A DNA stretch of 64,000 nt from Flavobacterium soyae (lineage in GTDB: Bacteria; Bacteroidota; Bacteroidia; Flavobacteriales; Flavobacteriaceae), in NCBI RefSeq assembly GCF_021245985.1, contig NZ_JAJQXA010000005.1, positions 248,001-312,000 of the forward strand, read 5' to 3'. The position numbers and the translations under genes were made by a program. The notes under the pieces were generated by a model. The model had not been told where the DNA came from. It did no database searches and saw only the letters and a list, made by a program, of their open reading frames with translations. Below, piece after piece: positions 42,829-51,159 of this stretch (positions are counted from its first letter, which is position 1; every line of letters starts with the position of its first letter).

Positions 42829-44388
42829 ATGAGTCAAACCGATGCTGTTACAGTAAATCAAAGTATTAAATCTGCTGGAAGATATCGCTGGAGTATATGT
42901 GCACTGTTGTTTTTTGCAACTACAATTAATTATCTCGACAGACAAGTTCTTTCGTTAACCTGGAGTGATTTTATTGCGCCGGAGTTTCATTGGACAAACA
43001 ATGATTACGGAAATATAACAGCACTATTTTCTATTTTTTATGCCGTTTCTTTATTGTTCGCAGGACGATTTGTAGATTGGTTAGATACTAAAAAAGGATT
43101 TCTATGGGCAATTGGTATTTGGTCTGTAGGAGCTTGTTTACATGCTTTTTGCGGAATTGCAACTTCTGGAATTATAACAGGTAACTGGTTAGTTGGTTTT
43201 GAAGGATCAAAAGAAATAATAAGTACTCTAAGCGATACCGGAAAAGTTATTAATGTAAGTGTTACATTGTTTATTTTCGCCCGCTTTATTTTAGCAGTTG
43301 GTGAGGCTGGAAATTTTCCTGCTGCAATTAAAACCACTGCCGAATATTTTCCTAAAAAAGACCGTGCCTTTTCTACCAGTATCTTTAATGCTGGTGCAAC
43401 TGTTGGTGCATTGGCGGCTCCAATTTCAATTCCTTTTATTGCAAAATCATTTGGATGGGAAATGGCGTTTATTATCATTGGGGCATTAGGCTTTATCTGG
43501 ATGGGATTCTGGATTTTTATGTACGATAAACCAGAAAGACATAAAAGAGTAAGTGCAGAAGAATTGGCTTATATCCAGCAGGATGATATAGCAGACAGTA
43601 AAATAGAAGGTTATGTTCCTGAAACAACTTCAAAAGTATCTTTTGCAGACTGTTTTAAATACAAACAAACCTGGGCTTTTGCATTTGGTAAATTCATGAC
43701 AGATGGTGTTTGGTGGTTCTTTTTATTTTGGACTCCGGCCTATTTAAGTTCTGTTTATAAAATGGATTCAACAGAGGCAGCTTTACCATTATTTGTACTT
43801 TATTTGATTACTTTATTATCAATTATTGGCGGATGGCTTCCAACTTATTTTGTTGAAAAGAAAGGGATGAACCCTTACGAAGGAAGAATGAGAGCTATGC
43901 TGATATTTGCTTTCTTTCCGTTATTAGCTTTAATCGCACAGCCTTTAGGATATATCAGTTATTGGGTTCCTATCATTATTATCGGAATCGCAGGAGCGGC
44001 GCATCAATCATGGTCGGCTAATATTTTTACAACTGTTGGTGATATGTTTCCTAAAAAAGCTATTGCAACAATTACAGGAATTGGAGGTTTAGCAGGAGGT
44101 CTTGGGTCAACTTTGATTAATAAAGGTTCAGGAGTATTATTTGATTATGCCCATAAAGCATTTACAACTGTAAACGGGCAGCCGTTTTTAGAGAAATTCC
44201 CGCAATTTGTTACACAGCCTATACCGGAAACTTTTTTTAAAGAGTTAGAGAAAAACGGTGCAGTAATTTATGATGGAATCAATACAGGATATATGATTAT
44301 TTTCTCAATCTGTGCCGTGTGTTATTTAATTGGCTGGACTGTAATGAAAACTTTAGTTCCAAAATACAGCCCAATTACTAATCTATAG
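42829..44388 (+). CDS. exuT: MFS hexuronate transporter
   Basis: 519 residues, twelve membrane spans. The N-terminal WSICALLFFATTINYLDRQVLSL is the hallmark of the anion:cation symporter (ExuT/GudP) branch. It is longer than E. coli ExuT by an insertion after span 3 (ATSGIITGNWLVGFEGSKEI) and an extended C-terminal part. It imports galacturonate/glucuronate released by outer-surface and periplasmic enzymes. It is the first gene of the uronate locus, with promoter and operator identified. Confidence 0.9.
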   Translation: MSQTDAVTVNQSIKSAGRYRWSICALLFFATTINYLDRQVLSLTWSDFIAPEFHWTNNDYGNITALFSIFYAVSLLFAGRFVDWLDTKKGFLWAIGIWSVGACLHAFCGIATSGIITGNWLVGFEGSKEIISTLSDTGKVINVSVTLFIFARFILAVGEAGNFPAAIKTTAEYFPKKDRAFSTSIFNAGATVGALAAPISIPFIAKSFGWEMAFIIIGALGFIWMGFWIFMYDKPERHKRVSAEELAYIQQDDIADSKIEGYVPETTSKVSFADCFKYKQTWAFAFGKFMTDGVWWFFLFWTPAYLSSVYKMDSTEAALPLFVLYLITLLSIIGGWLPTYFVEKKGMNPYEGRMRAMLIFAFFPLLALIAQPLGYISYWVPIIIIGIAGAAHQSWSANIFTTVGDMFPKKAIATITGIGGLAGGLGSTLINKGSGVLFDYAHKAFTTVNGQPFLEKFPQFVTQPIPETFFKELEKNGAVIYDGINTGYMIIFSICAVCYLIGWTVMKTLVPKYSPITNL

Positions 44389-44446
44389 TTTAGCTTTATT
44401 TAAAATATTTTTATGTTTGAATTATGCTTTTTTCAATATAAAAAAT

Positions 44447-44468
44447 TAATTTTGTGCAATCGATTACA
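44447..44468 (+). promoter_or_regulatory. kduI -7 element and LacI-family operator
   Basis: TAATTTTG (44447-44454) fits TAnnTTTG; TGCAATCGATTACA (44455-44468) follows at once, the same arrangement as at exuT. No clear -33 box was found at 19 bases. kduI starts 13 bases after the operator, so a leaderless or very short-leader transcript is implied. Confidence 0.7.
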
Positions 44469-44481
44469 TTAAAATAAAATT

Positions 44482-45321
44482 ATGACAAAATATAGTTCAA
44501 GATACGCGTCAAGCCCAGAAGCAGTTAAAAAATACGATACACAGCAGTTAAGAGAAGAATTCTTAATTGATGACTTAATGCAGGAAGATGAAATTGTATT
44601 GGTTTATTCGCATTACGACAGATACATTGCAGGTTCTGCAGTTCCTGTAAAAGATGATTTAACTCTGGAAACAATCGATCCGCTTAAAGCGCCGTATTTT
44701 TTAGAAAGAAGAGAAATAGGAATTATAAATGTTGGAGGAAGCGGTTCTGTAGTAGTCGAAGGAACATCTTATGAATTAGGTTTTAAAGATGCCTTGTACA
44801 TTGGAAGCGGTAATAAAGAAGTGATCTTCAAAAGTGCTGACAGCAAAAATCCGGCTAAATTTTACATCAACTCTGCACCGGCTCACACGACTTACCCAAC
44901 GGTAAAAGTAAGTTTGGCAGAAGCAAATAAATTAGAATTAGGTACGATGGAAACTGCCAATCACCGTACTGTAAACCAAATGATTATAGGAAGCGTTGTA
45001 ACAACCTGCCAATTGCAGATGGGAATGACGGAATTAAGACCGGGAAGTGTTTGGAATACTATGCCGGCGCACGTACATGACCGCAGAATGGAAGTTTATT
45101 TTTATTTGGATATTCCGGAAAATCAGGCCGTTTGTCACTTTATGGGACAGCCGCAGGAAACAAGACATATCTGGATGAACAATCATCAGGCAGTTATTTC
45201 TCCGCCCTGGTCAATTCACTCAGGTTCAGGAACCAGTAATTATACCTTTATCTGGGGAATGGCGGGTGAAAACTTAGATTACGGAGATATGGATGTTTGT
45301 AAAATCACTGATTTAAGATAA
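44482..45321 (+). CDS. kduI: 5-dehydro-4-deoxy-D-glucuronate isomerase
   Basis: 279 residues, same length as E. coli KduI. The cupin metal site is seen in MPAHVHDRRMEVYFYLD (two His and Glu) with a later His in SPPWSIHSGSGT. It converts 5-keto-4-deoxyuronate, from unsaturated galacturonides, into 2,5-diketo-3-deoxygluconate. kduD begins three bases after its stop. Confidence 0.95.
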   Translation: MTKYSSRYASSPEAVKKYDTQQLREEFLIDDLMQEDEIVLVYSHYDRYIAGSAVPVKDDLTLETIDPLKAPYFLERREIGIINVGGSGSVVVEGTSYELGFKDALYIGSGNKEVIFKSADSKNPAKFYINSAPAHTTYPTVKVSLAEANKLELGTMETANHRTVNQMIIGSVVTTCQLQMGMTELRPGSVWNTMPAHVHDRRMEVYFYLDIPENQAVCHFMGQPQETRHIWMNNHQAVISPPWSIHSGSGTSNYTFIWGMAGENLDYGDMDVCKITDLR

Positions 45322-45324
45322 AAA

Positions 45325-46116
45325 ATGACAAACTTATTTGATATAAAAGGAAAAGTTGCCCTTATTACAGGAAGTACTCACGGACTGGGAATGGCAATGG
45401 CAAAAGGATTGGGACAAGCTGGAGCAACAATTGTGGTAAACGGAAATTCGTCCCAGCAAAAAATTGACGATGCTGTGGCATTACTTAAAAGTGAAGGAAT
45501 TAATGCGGTTGGTTCTAAATTTAATGTAACCGAAGAACAGGAAGTAAAAGCAGCTGTTGCAAAAATTGAAAGCGAAGTCGGCCCAATCGATATTTTGATT
45601 AACAACGCAGGAATTATTAAAAGAATTCCGCTTCTTGAAATGGAAGTTGCTGATTTTAGAGAAGTGATTGATATAGACTTAGTAAGCCCATTTATTGTTT
45701 CTAAGCATGTTGCAAAAGGAATGATCGAAAGAAGACAAGGAAAAATCATCAACATTTGTTCAATGATGAGCGAATTGGGCCGTAATACTGTTTCGGCGTA
45801 TGCTGCTGCAAAAGGCGGTTTAAAGATGCTGACGAAAAACATGGCAACAGAATGGGCAAAATACAATGTTCAGATCAATGGAATCGGGCCGGGTTATTTT
45901 GCCACAGAACAAACAAAACCTATTAGAGTTGACGGACATCCGTTTAACGATTTTATCATCAGTAGAACTCCTGCTGCAAAATGGGGAGACCCGGGAGATT
46001 TAGCCGGAGCGGCGATATTTTTATCCTCTAAAGCGAGTGATTTTGTAAACGGTCACATTTTATATGTTGACGGCGGAATCCTGGCTACAATAGGAAAACC
46101 TTCAAACGAAGAATAA
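45325..46116 (+). CDS. kduD: 2-dehydro-3-deoxy-D-gluconate 5-dehydrogenase (SDR)
   Basis: 263 residues. TGSTHGLG at 15-22, NNAG in ILINNAGIIKR, catalytic Ser in NICSMMSELG and YAAAK. It reduces 2,5-diketo-3-deoxygluconate to 2-keto-3-deoxygluconate. The tight coupling with kduI supports this role over the near-identical gluconate 5-dehydrogenase. Confidence 0.92.
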   Translation: MTNLFDIKGKVALITGSTHGLGMAMAKGLGQAGATIVVNGNSSQQKIDDAVALLKSEGINAVGSKFNVTEEQEVKAAVAKIESEVGPIDILINNAGIIKRIPLLEMEVADFREVIDIDLVSPFIVSKHVAKGMIERRQGKIINICSMMSELGRNTVSAYAAAKGGLKMLTKNMATEWAKYNVQINGIGPGYFATEQTKPIRVDGHPFNDFIISRTPAAKWGDPGDLAGAAIFLSSKASDFVNGHILYVDGGILATIGKPSNEE

Positions 46117-46138
46117 TTTTCAAAATATATTAAAAAAC

Positions 46139-47545
46139 ATGAGCGCGAATCAGACATTCATACACGATAATTTTTTATTAGAAAATAAATACGCTGAAGA
46201 GTTGTATCACAATTACTCTAAAAACCAGCCAATTATTGATTATCATAATCACCTAAACCCGCAGTTTATTGCCGAAGATAAGATTTTTGATACTATTACA
46301 AATGTATGGATTAATGGAGATCACTATAAATGGCGTGCCATGCGTACATTAGGAATCAACGAGCAGTTTGTAACAGGAAAAGGTTCAGATAAAGATAAAT
46401 TCTTAAACTGGGCAAAAACAGTTCCGTACACGATGCGTAATCCTTTGTACCACTGGACACATTTAGAGTTAGCGCGCTATTTTGATATTTATGATTTGCT
46501 GAATGAAAAAAATGCTGAGAAAATTTATATCGAAACGACAGAAAAAATAAATTCGCAGGCGTACAGTACACAAAATCTTCTTAAAAAAGTAAACGCTGAA
46601 TTGGTTTGTACTACCGAAGATCCAATTGACAGTTTAGAGTTTCATCAAAAACTGGCCAAAAATCCAATTGGAACTAAAATGAGTACGGCTTTCAGACCCG
46701 ATAAAGCCATCTTAATTGCTAATGATGGTTATAATGCATATCTGGACACATTAGGGGATGTGTCCGGAGTTGCAATTATTACTTATGCCGATTTACTTTC
46801 GGCACTAAGAAAAAGAATTGAATTCTTTAATGCAAATGGCTGCAAATTAAGTGATCACGGTTTAGATCAGATTTATTTTGAAAACTTTACTGAAAGTGAA
46901 ATAGCCTCAATTTTCAAAAAGAAAAGAGAAAACAGAATCCTAACTTCAGAAGAAGCTTTAAAATTCCAAAGTGCCGTTTTATTGTTTTTGTCTGAAACGT
47001 ATCACGAATTTGGCTGGGTACAGCAGTTTCATTTAGGTGCTTTGCGTAATAACAATGCGCGTATGCACAGAATTTTAGGTCCTGATACAGGATGGGATTC
47101 TATTGGAGATTATCCGCAGGCACAAAAATTATCCAGCTTTTTAAATGCATTGGACAGTAAAGATAAATTGACAAAAACGATTATCTATAACCTAAATCCT
47201 GCTGATAACGAAGTTATGGCAGCGATGATTGGAAATTTCAACGACGGAAGCGTTCGCGGAAAAGTACAATTTGGTTCAGGATGGTGGTTTTTAGATCAAA
47301 AAGATGGAATGACAAAGCAGTTAAACGCACTTTCGAATATGGGATTAATCAGCTGTTTTGTAGGAATGCTGACAGATTCAAGAAGTTTCTTATCGTTTCC
47401 AAGACACGAATATTTCAGACGTATTTTATGTAATCTTCTTGGAGATGAAATTAAACGCGGAGAACTTCCAAACGACATGGAATGGATAGGAAAATTAGTT
47501 ACCGATATTTCATATAATAATGCTAAAGAGTATTTCAAGTTTTAA
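46139..47545 (+). CDS. uxaC: Glucuronate/galacturonate isomerase
   Basis: 468 residues, matching E. coli UxaC (470). N-terminal IIDYHNHLNPQFIAED holds the amidohydrolase-like HxH metal motif; further conserved parts are YHWTHLELARYF, TTEDPIDSLEFH, FRPDKA, and GSGWWFLDQKDGM. It converts galacturonate to tagaturonate and glucuronate to fructuronate. Its stop codon overlaps the first unit of the heptamer array. Confidence 0.94.
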   Translation: MSANQTFIHDNFLLENKYAEELYHNYSKNQPIIDYHNHLNPQFIAEDKIFDTITNVWINGDHYKWRAMRTLGINEQFVTGKGSDKDKFLNWAKTVPYTMRNPLYHWTHLELARYFDIYDLLNEKNAEKIYIETTEKINSQAYSTQNLLKKVNAELVCTTEDPIDSLEFHQKLAKNPIGTKMSTAFRPDKAILIANDGYNAYLDTLGDVSGVAIITYADLLSALRKRIEFFNANGCKLSDHGLDQIYFENFTESEIASIFKKKRENRILTSEEALKFQSAVLLFLSETYHEFGWVQQFHLGALRNNNARMHRILGPDTGWDSIGDYPQAQKLSSFLNALDSKDKLTKTIIYNLNPADNEVMAAMIGNFNDGSVRGKVQFGSGWWFLDQKDGMTKQLNALSNMGLISCFVGMLTDSRSFLSFPRHEYFRRILCNLLGDEIKRGELPNDMEWIGKLVTDISYNNAKEYFKF

Positions 47546-47659
47546 TTAAGAATTAAGAATTAAGAATTAAGAATTAAGAATTAAGAATTAAGAATTAAGA
47601 ATTAAGAATTAAGAATTAAGAATTAAGAATTAAGAATTAAGAATTAAGAATTAAGAATT
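47544..47659. repeat. Heptamer tandem repeat, (AATTAAG)16
   Basis: Sixteen perfect uninterrupted copies of AATTAAG (47544-47655) plus a partial AATT. The array begins inside the uxaC stop codon and ends 100 bases before kdgK. All copies are identical, so the array is young or kept uniform by slippage. Seven-base steps do not preserve helical phase and change the spacing between uxaC and kdgK. Confidence 0.95.
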
Positions 47660-47758
47660 TGAACTATTAAAATTCATTAATAGTAAAGTTTGAAAAATCT
47701 TTTTTAATCCTTTAATCTGCGGCAAAAAAACTTTTTACTAGTAAAAAATAAATAAAAA

Positions 47759-48781
47759 ATGAGTAGAGTAGTTGCATTTGGAGAAATCATGCTGCGTTTA
47801 TCGACAGAAAGGCATTTACGTTTTTCGCAGTCTGCAGCATTTGGTGCTACGTACGGAGGCGGAGAGTTTAATGTATGCGTTTCTTTGGCTAATTATGGTG
47901 TAAATGCCGAGTTTGTTACAAGATTGCCTCAAAACGAGATTGGTTTATCGGCATTAAAAGAAATGCGTAAAATGAATGTCGAAACCAAAAGCATTGTTTA
48001 CGGAGGAGAACGTTTAGGAATCTATTTTTTAGAAACCGGAGCCGGAACACGAGGCAGTAATGTAGTTTACGATCGTGCACACAGTGCAATGGCGACTATT
48101 GAAAAAGGCCAGATAGACTGGGAAAAAGTTTTAGAAGGAGCTGAGTGGTTCCATTGGAGCGGTATTACTCCGGCAATTTCTCAAACCGCGGCAGAGGCTT
48201 GTTTAGAAGCTATTAAAACAGCTCATAAACTAGGAATCAAAATTTCCTGCGACTTAAATTACAGATCTAAATTGTGGCAATACGGCAAAACGCCAAGCGA
48301 AGTAATGCCGGAAATGCTGCAATACTGCAATGTTATTTTAGGGGATATTGATACTGCTTATTTCATGTTAGGAATTCCGAAGGAAAACCCTAATTATCAG
48401 GATCAGGAATCACTTCCGGCTTTATACTCAAAATTGTTTGAATTAATTCCGAATTTAAAAATTGCTGCAACAACGCTTCGTTATTCTGTTAGTGCATCAC
48501 ACCAGAGAATTGGAGGTGTTTTGTTTGACGGAAAAACAATTTATCAGGCTGCTGTAAAAGAAGTAACTCCGGTTGTAGACAGAGTAGGAAGCGGTGATGC
48601 CTTTATGGGGGGATTGATTTACGGATTGTTAGAATATCAAAATAATAACCAGAGAGCATTAGATTTTGCAGTTGCTGCCTGCTGTTTAAAACATACTATT
48701 GCAGGAGATTATAATTTGGTTACATTAAAAGAAGTTGAAAATATGATTGATGGTGATGGTTCTGCATTAGTATCAAGATAA
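47759..48781 (+). CDS. kdgK: 2-keto-3-deoxygluconate kinase (PfkB family)
   Basis: 340 residues. N-terminal FGEIMLRLSTERHLRFSQSA and AATYGG-type sugar site (ATYGGGEFNVCVSLANYGV), C-terminal PfkB signature GSGDAFMGGLIYG with the catalytic Asp. It phosphorylates KDG to KDPG. It is followed 12 bases later by eda. Confidence 0.94.
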   Translation: MSRVVAFGEIMLRLSTERHLRFSQSAAFGATYGGGEFNVCVSLANYGVNAEFVTRLPQNEIGLSALKEMRKMNVETKSIVYGGERLGIYFLETGAGTRGSNVVYDRAHSAMATIEKGQIDWEKVLEGAEWFHWSGITPAISQTAAEACLEAIKTAHKLGIKISCDLNYRSKLWQYGKTPSEVMPEMLQYCNVILGDIDTAYFMLGIPKENPNYQDQESLPALYSKLFELIPNLKIAATTLRYSVSASHQRIGGVLFDGKTIYQAAVKEVTPVVDRVGSGDAFMGGLIYGLLEYQNNNQRALDFAVAACCLKHTIAGDYNLVTLKEVENMIDGDGSALVSR

Positions 48782-48793
48782 TTAATTAGAGAT

Positions 48794-49462
48794 ATGGCAA
48801 AATATTCAAGAATAGAAGTGGCACAAACAATGAAAGATAACGGAATGGTGCCGCTGTTTTTTCACTCAGATATCGAAGTAAGCAAGAAAGTTTTAAAAGC
48901 TTGTTACGACGGAGGTTCAAGATTAATGGAATTTACAAGCAGAGGAGACTTTGCTCATGAAGTTTTTGGAGCTTTAAATAAATATGCTTTGGCAGAATTA
49001 CCGGGAATGATCTTGGGTGTTGGTTCTATTACAGATGCTGCTTCTGCATCATTATACATGAGTTTAGGCGCTAATTTTATTGTAACTCCGGTTTTTAGGG
49101 AGGATATTGCAATTGCCTGCAACCGACGTAAAGTACTTTGGTCACCGGGCTGCGGAACACTTACCGAAATTGCAAGAGCTGAAGAATTAGGCTGTGAAAT
49201 TGTAAAATTATTCCCCGGAGATATTTACGGACCAGAATTTATCAAAGCGATAAAAGGCCCATGCCCCTGGACATCTATAATGCCAACCGGAGGCGTTTTA
49301 CCAACTGTAGAAAGTTTAAGTTCCTGGTTTAATGCTGGTGTAACTTGTGTAGGTATTGGGTCGCAGTTAATTTCAAAAGATATTTTAGAAAAAAACGATT
49401 ACGACGGATTAAAAACGAAAGTAAGTCAGGTTCTGGACATCATAAAAAATATAAGAAAATAA
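48794..49462 (+). CDS. eda: KDPG/KHG aldolase
   Basis: 222 residues. EFTSRGD (with the Glu that normally aids catalysis), GVGSITD, FIVTPVF, WSPGCGTLTE and the Schiff-base lysine in EIVKLFPGD mark the class I KDPG aldolase family. It splits KDPG into pyruvate and glyceraldehyde 3-phosphate, closing the uronate pathway. Confidence 0.93.
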   Translation: MAKYSRIEVAQTMKDNGMVPLFFHSDIEVSKKVLKACYDGGSRLMEFTSRGDFAHEVFGALNKYALAELPGMILGVGSITDAASASLYMSLGANFIVTPVFREDIAIACNRRKVLWSPGCGTLTEIARAEELGCEIVKLFPGDIYGPEFIKAIKGPCPWTSIMPTGGVLPTVESLSSWFNAGVTCVGIGSQLISKDILEKNDYDGLKTKVSQVLDIIKNIRK

Positions 49463-49596
49463 ATAAGGAGTAATCATGCCAATCCTTATTTAGATGCGTT
49501 TTTTTTTAGATTTTAGAGATTGTAATTGAGCATTACGCTTAAAAAAATAAATCTTGTCACTCCTCACAGCAGGATTTATTTTAACTACGAGTGTAA
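49461..49596 (+). terminator. Hairpins between eda and uxaB
   Basis: AAATAAGGA (49461-49469) pairs with TCCTTATTT (49483-49491), with a T-run at 49499-49507. A second, larger imperfect stem uses AAAATAAATC (49544-49553) with GATTTATTTT (49573-49582), reinforced outside by CATTAC/GTAATG. The first may terminate or attenuate the kdgK-eda transcript. What the second does in front of uxaB is unclear. Confidence 0.55.
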
Positions 49597-49674
49597 TGTT
49601 TCATTTACAATGTATTAAAATTGGTCAATAAGGTATTAAGTGGTTATTTATAACACTTTAAAGTAAAAATTAAA

Positions 49675-51123
49675 ATGGAAAAAATAAACAGATCAAATTC
49701 AGGGTTTTCAAACAGACTTCCTATTAAAATAGTTCAATTTGGAGAAGGTAATTTCTTAAGAGCTTTTGTAGAATATGCCATTCAGAAATTAAACCAAAAA
49801 GCTGATTTTAATGCCGGTATAGCTGTCGTGCAGCCTATTGATAAAGGGCTGGTGAATATGATCAATGCTCAGGATGGTTTATACACTTTGTTTATGAAAG
49901 GTGTAAAAAAAGGCGAGGAAATTCAGGAAAAAGAATTGATTACCAATATTGTAAAAGCAGTTGATCCTTATGCTTCTTTTCAGGAATATTTGGCCCTGGC
50001 TAAAGAAGAAGAACTGGCTTTTATTATATCAAATACTACTGAGGCTGGTATAGAATATATTGCTTCAGATCTGCCAACAATGCAGCCTCCTGTATCTTTT
50101 CCTGCAAAATTAACCGTACTTTTGCATGAAAGATTTAAACATTTTAATGGAGCTGGTGATAAAGGATTAACAATTATTCCTTGTGAGTTAATCAATTATA
50201 ATTCAGATACTTTAAAAGAAGTTATTTTGAAATATTGTACAGACTGGAAATTGGGTCAGGATTTTGTTTCCTGGATTTTAAACAATTGTAGTTTCCATAA
50301 TACATTAGTAGACAGAATTGTTCCGGGTTATCCGAAAGATCAAATCGAAGAATACAACAGCCAGTTAGCTTATAAAGACGATTTGATTGTTAGTGCAGAA
50401 ACATTCTTTTTATGGGTTATTGAAGGCGACGATGAATTGAAAGCAAAACTTCCGTTTGAAAAAACAGATTTAGATGTAAAAATTGTTGAAGATATGCAGC
50501 CCTACAGAACACGTAAGGTTAGAATTTTAAATGGTGCGCATACAGCGATGGTTCCTTTTTCGTTACTTTACGGAAACGAAACTGTAAAAGAAACTGTTGA
50601 TAATGCTTTTACCGGAGAATTTGTTAATAAAGCTGTTTTTGAAGAGATCAATGAAACCTTAAATATGGATAAAGATGAATTGGCAAGTTTCTCTGAAGAA
50701 ATTTTAGACCGTTTCAGAAACCCATTTATAAAACATTTATTATCTTCCATCGCTTTAAATTCAATTTCTAAATTTAAAGTTCGTGTTTTGCCAAGTTTAA
50801 CAGGATATGCTGCTATTCACAAAACACTTCCGGTTCATTTAACTTTTGCTTTTGCTGCTTTAATACGTTTCTATAAAGGAACATGGAACGGACAAAGCTT
50901 ACCGGTTAATGACAGTGAAGATATTGTTTCATTTTTTGATGGTTTATGGAAATCAGATGATTATGAAAAAGTAGCAAGGCTTACTTTGCAAAACAAAAGT
51001 TTCTGGGATGAAGATTTAACGGAGATTCCATCATTAACAAAAGCGATTACGATTGCTTTAGAAGAAATAGATTCAAACGGAATTGAGGCTGGTTTTGCCA
51101 GGTTTCAGGAAAGAATAAAATAA
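49675..51123 (+). CDS. uxaB: Tagaturonate reductase (altronate oxidoreductase)
   Basis: 482 residues (E. coli UxaB 483). Polyol-dehydrogenase-type Rossmann start IKIVQFGEGNFLRAFVEYAI, followed by FIISNTTEAGI, LTIIPCELINYN, and the catalytic-region RKVRILNGAHTAM with the Lys/Asn/His set. It reduces tagaturonate to altronate with NADH. uxaA follows 36 bases on. Confidence 0.93.
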   Translation: MEKINRSNSGFSNRLPIKIVQFGEGNFLRAFVEYAIQKLNQKADFNAGIAVVQPIDKGLVNMINAQDGLYTLFMKGVKKGEEIQEKELITNIVKAVDPYASFQEYLALAKEEELAFIISNTTEAGIEYIASDLPTMQPPVSFPAKLTVLLHERFKHFNGAGDKGLTIIPCELINYNSDTLKEVILKYCTDWKLGQDFVSWILNNCSFHNTLVDRIVPGYPKDQIEEYNSQLAYKDDLIVSAETFFLWVIEGDDELKAKLPFEKTDLDVKIVEDMQPYRTRKVRILNGAHTAMVPFSLLYGNETVKETVDNAFTGEFVNKAVFEEINETLNMDKDELASFSEEILDRFRNPFIKHLLSSIALNSISKFKVRVLPSLTGYAAIHKTLPVHLTFAFAALIRFYKGTWNGQSLPVNDSEDIVSFFDGLWKSDDYEKVARLTLQNKSFWDEDLTEIPSLTKAITIALEEIDSNGIEAGFARFQERIK

Positions 51124-51159
51124 AAAAAACAAAAACAAAAAGAACAAAGAACAAGGGTT

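Noticed and set aside
47544..47659. Heptamer array as CRISPR or coding repeat
   Set aside because: There are no spacers between units, the unit is 7 bp, and every frame across it is broken by TAA.
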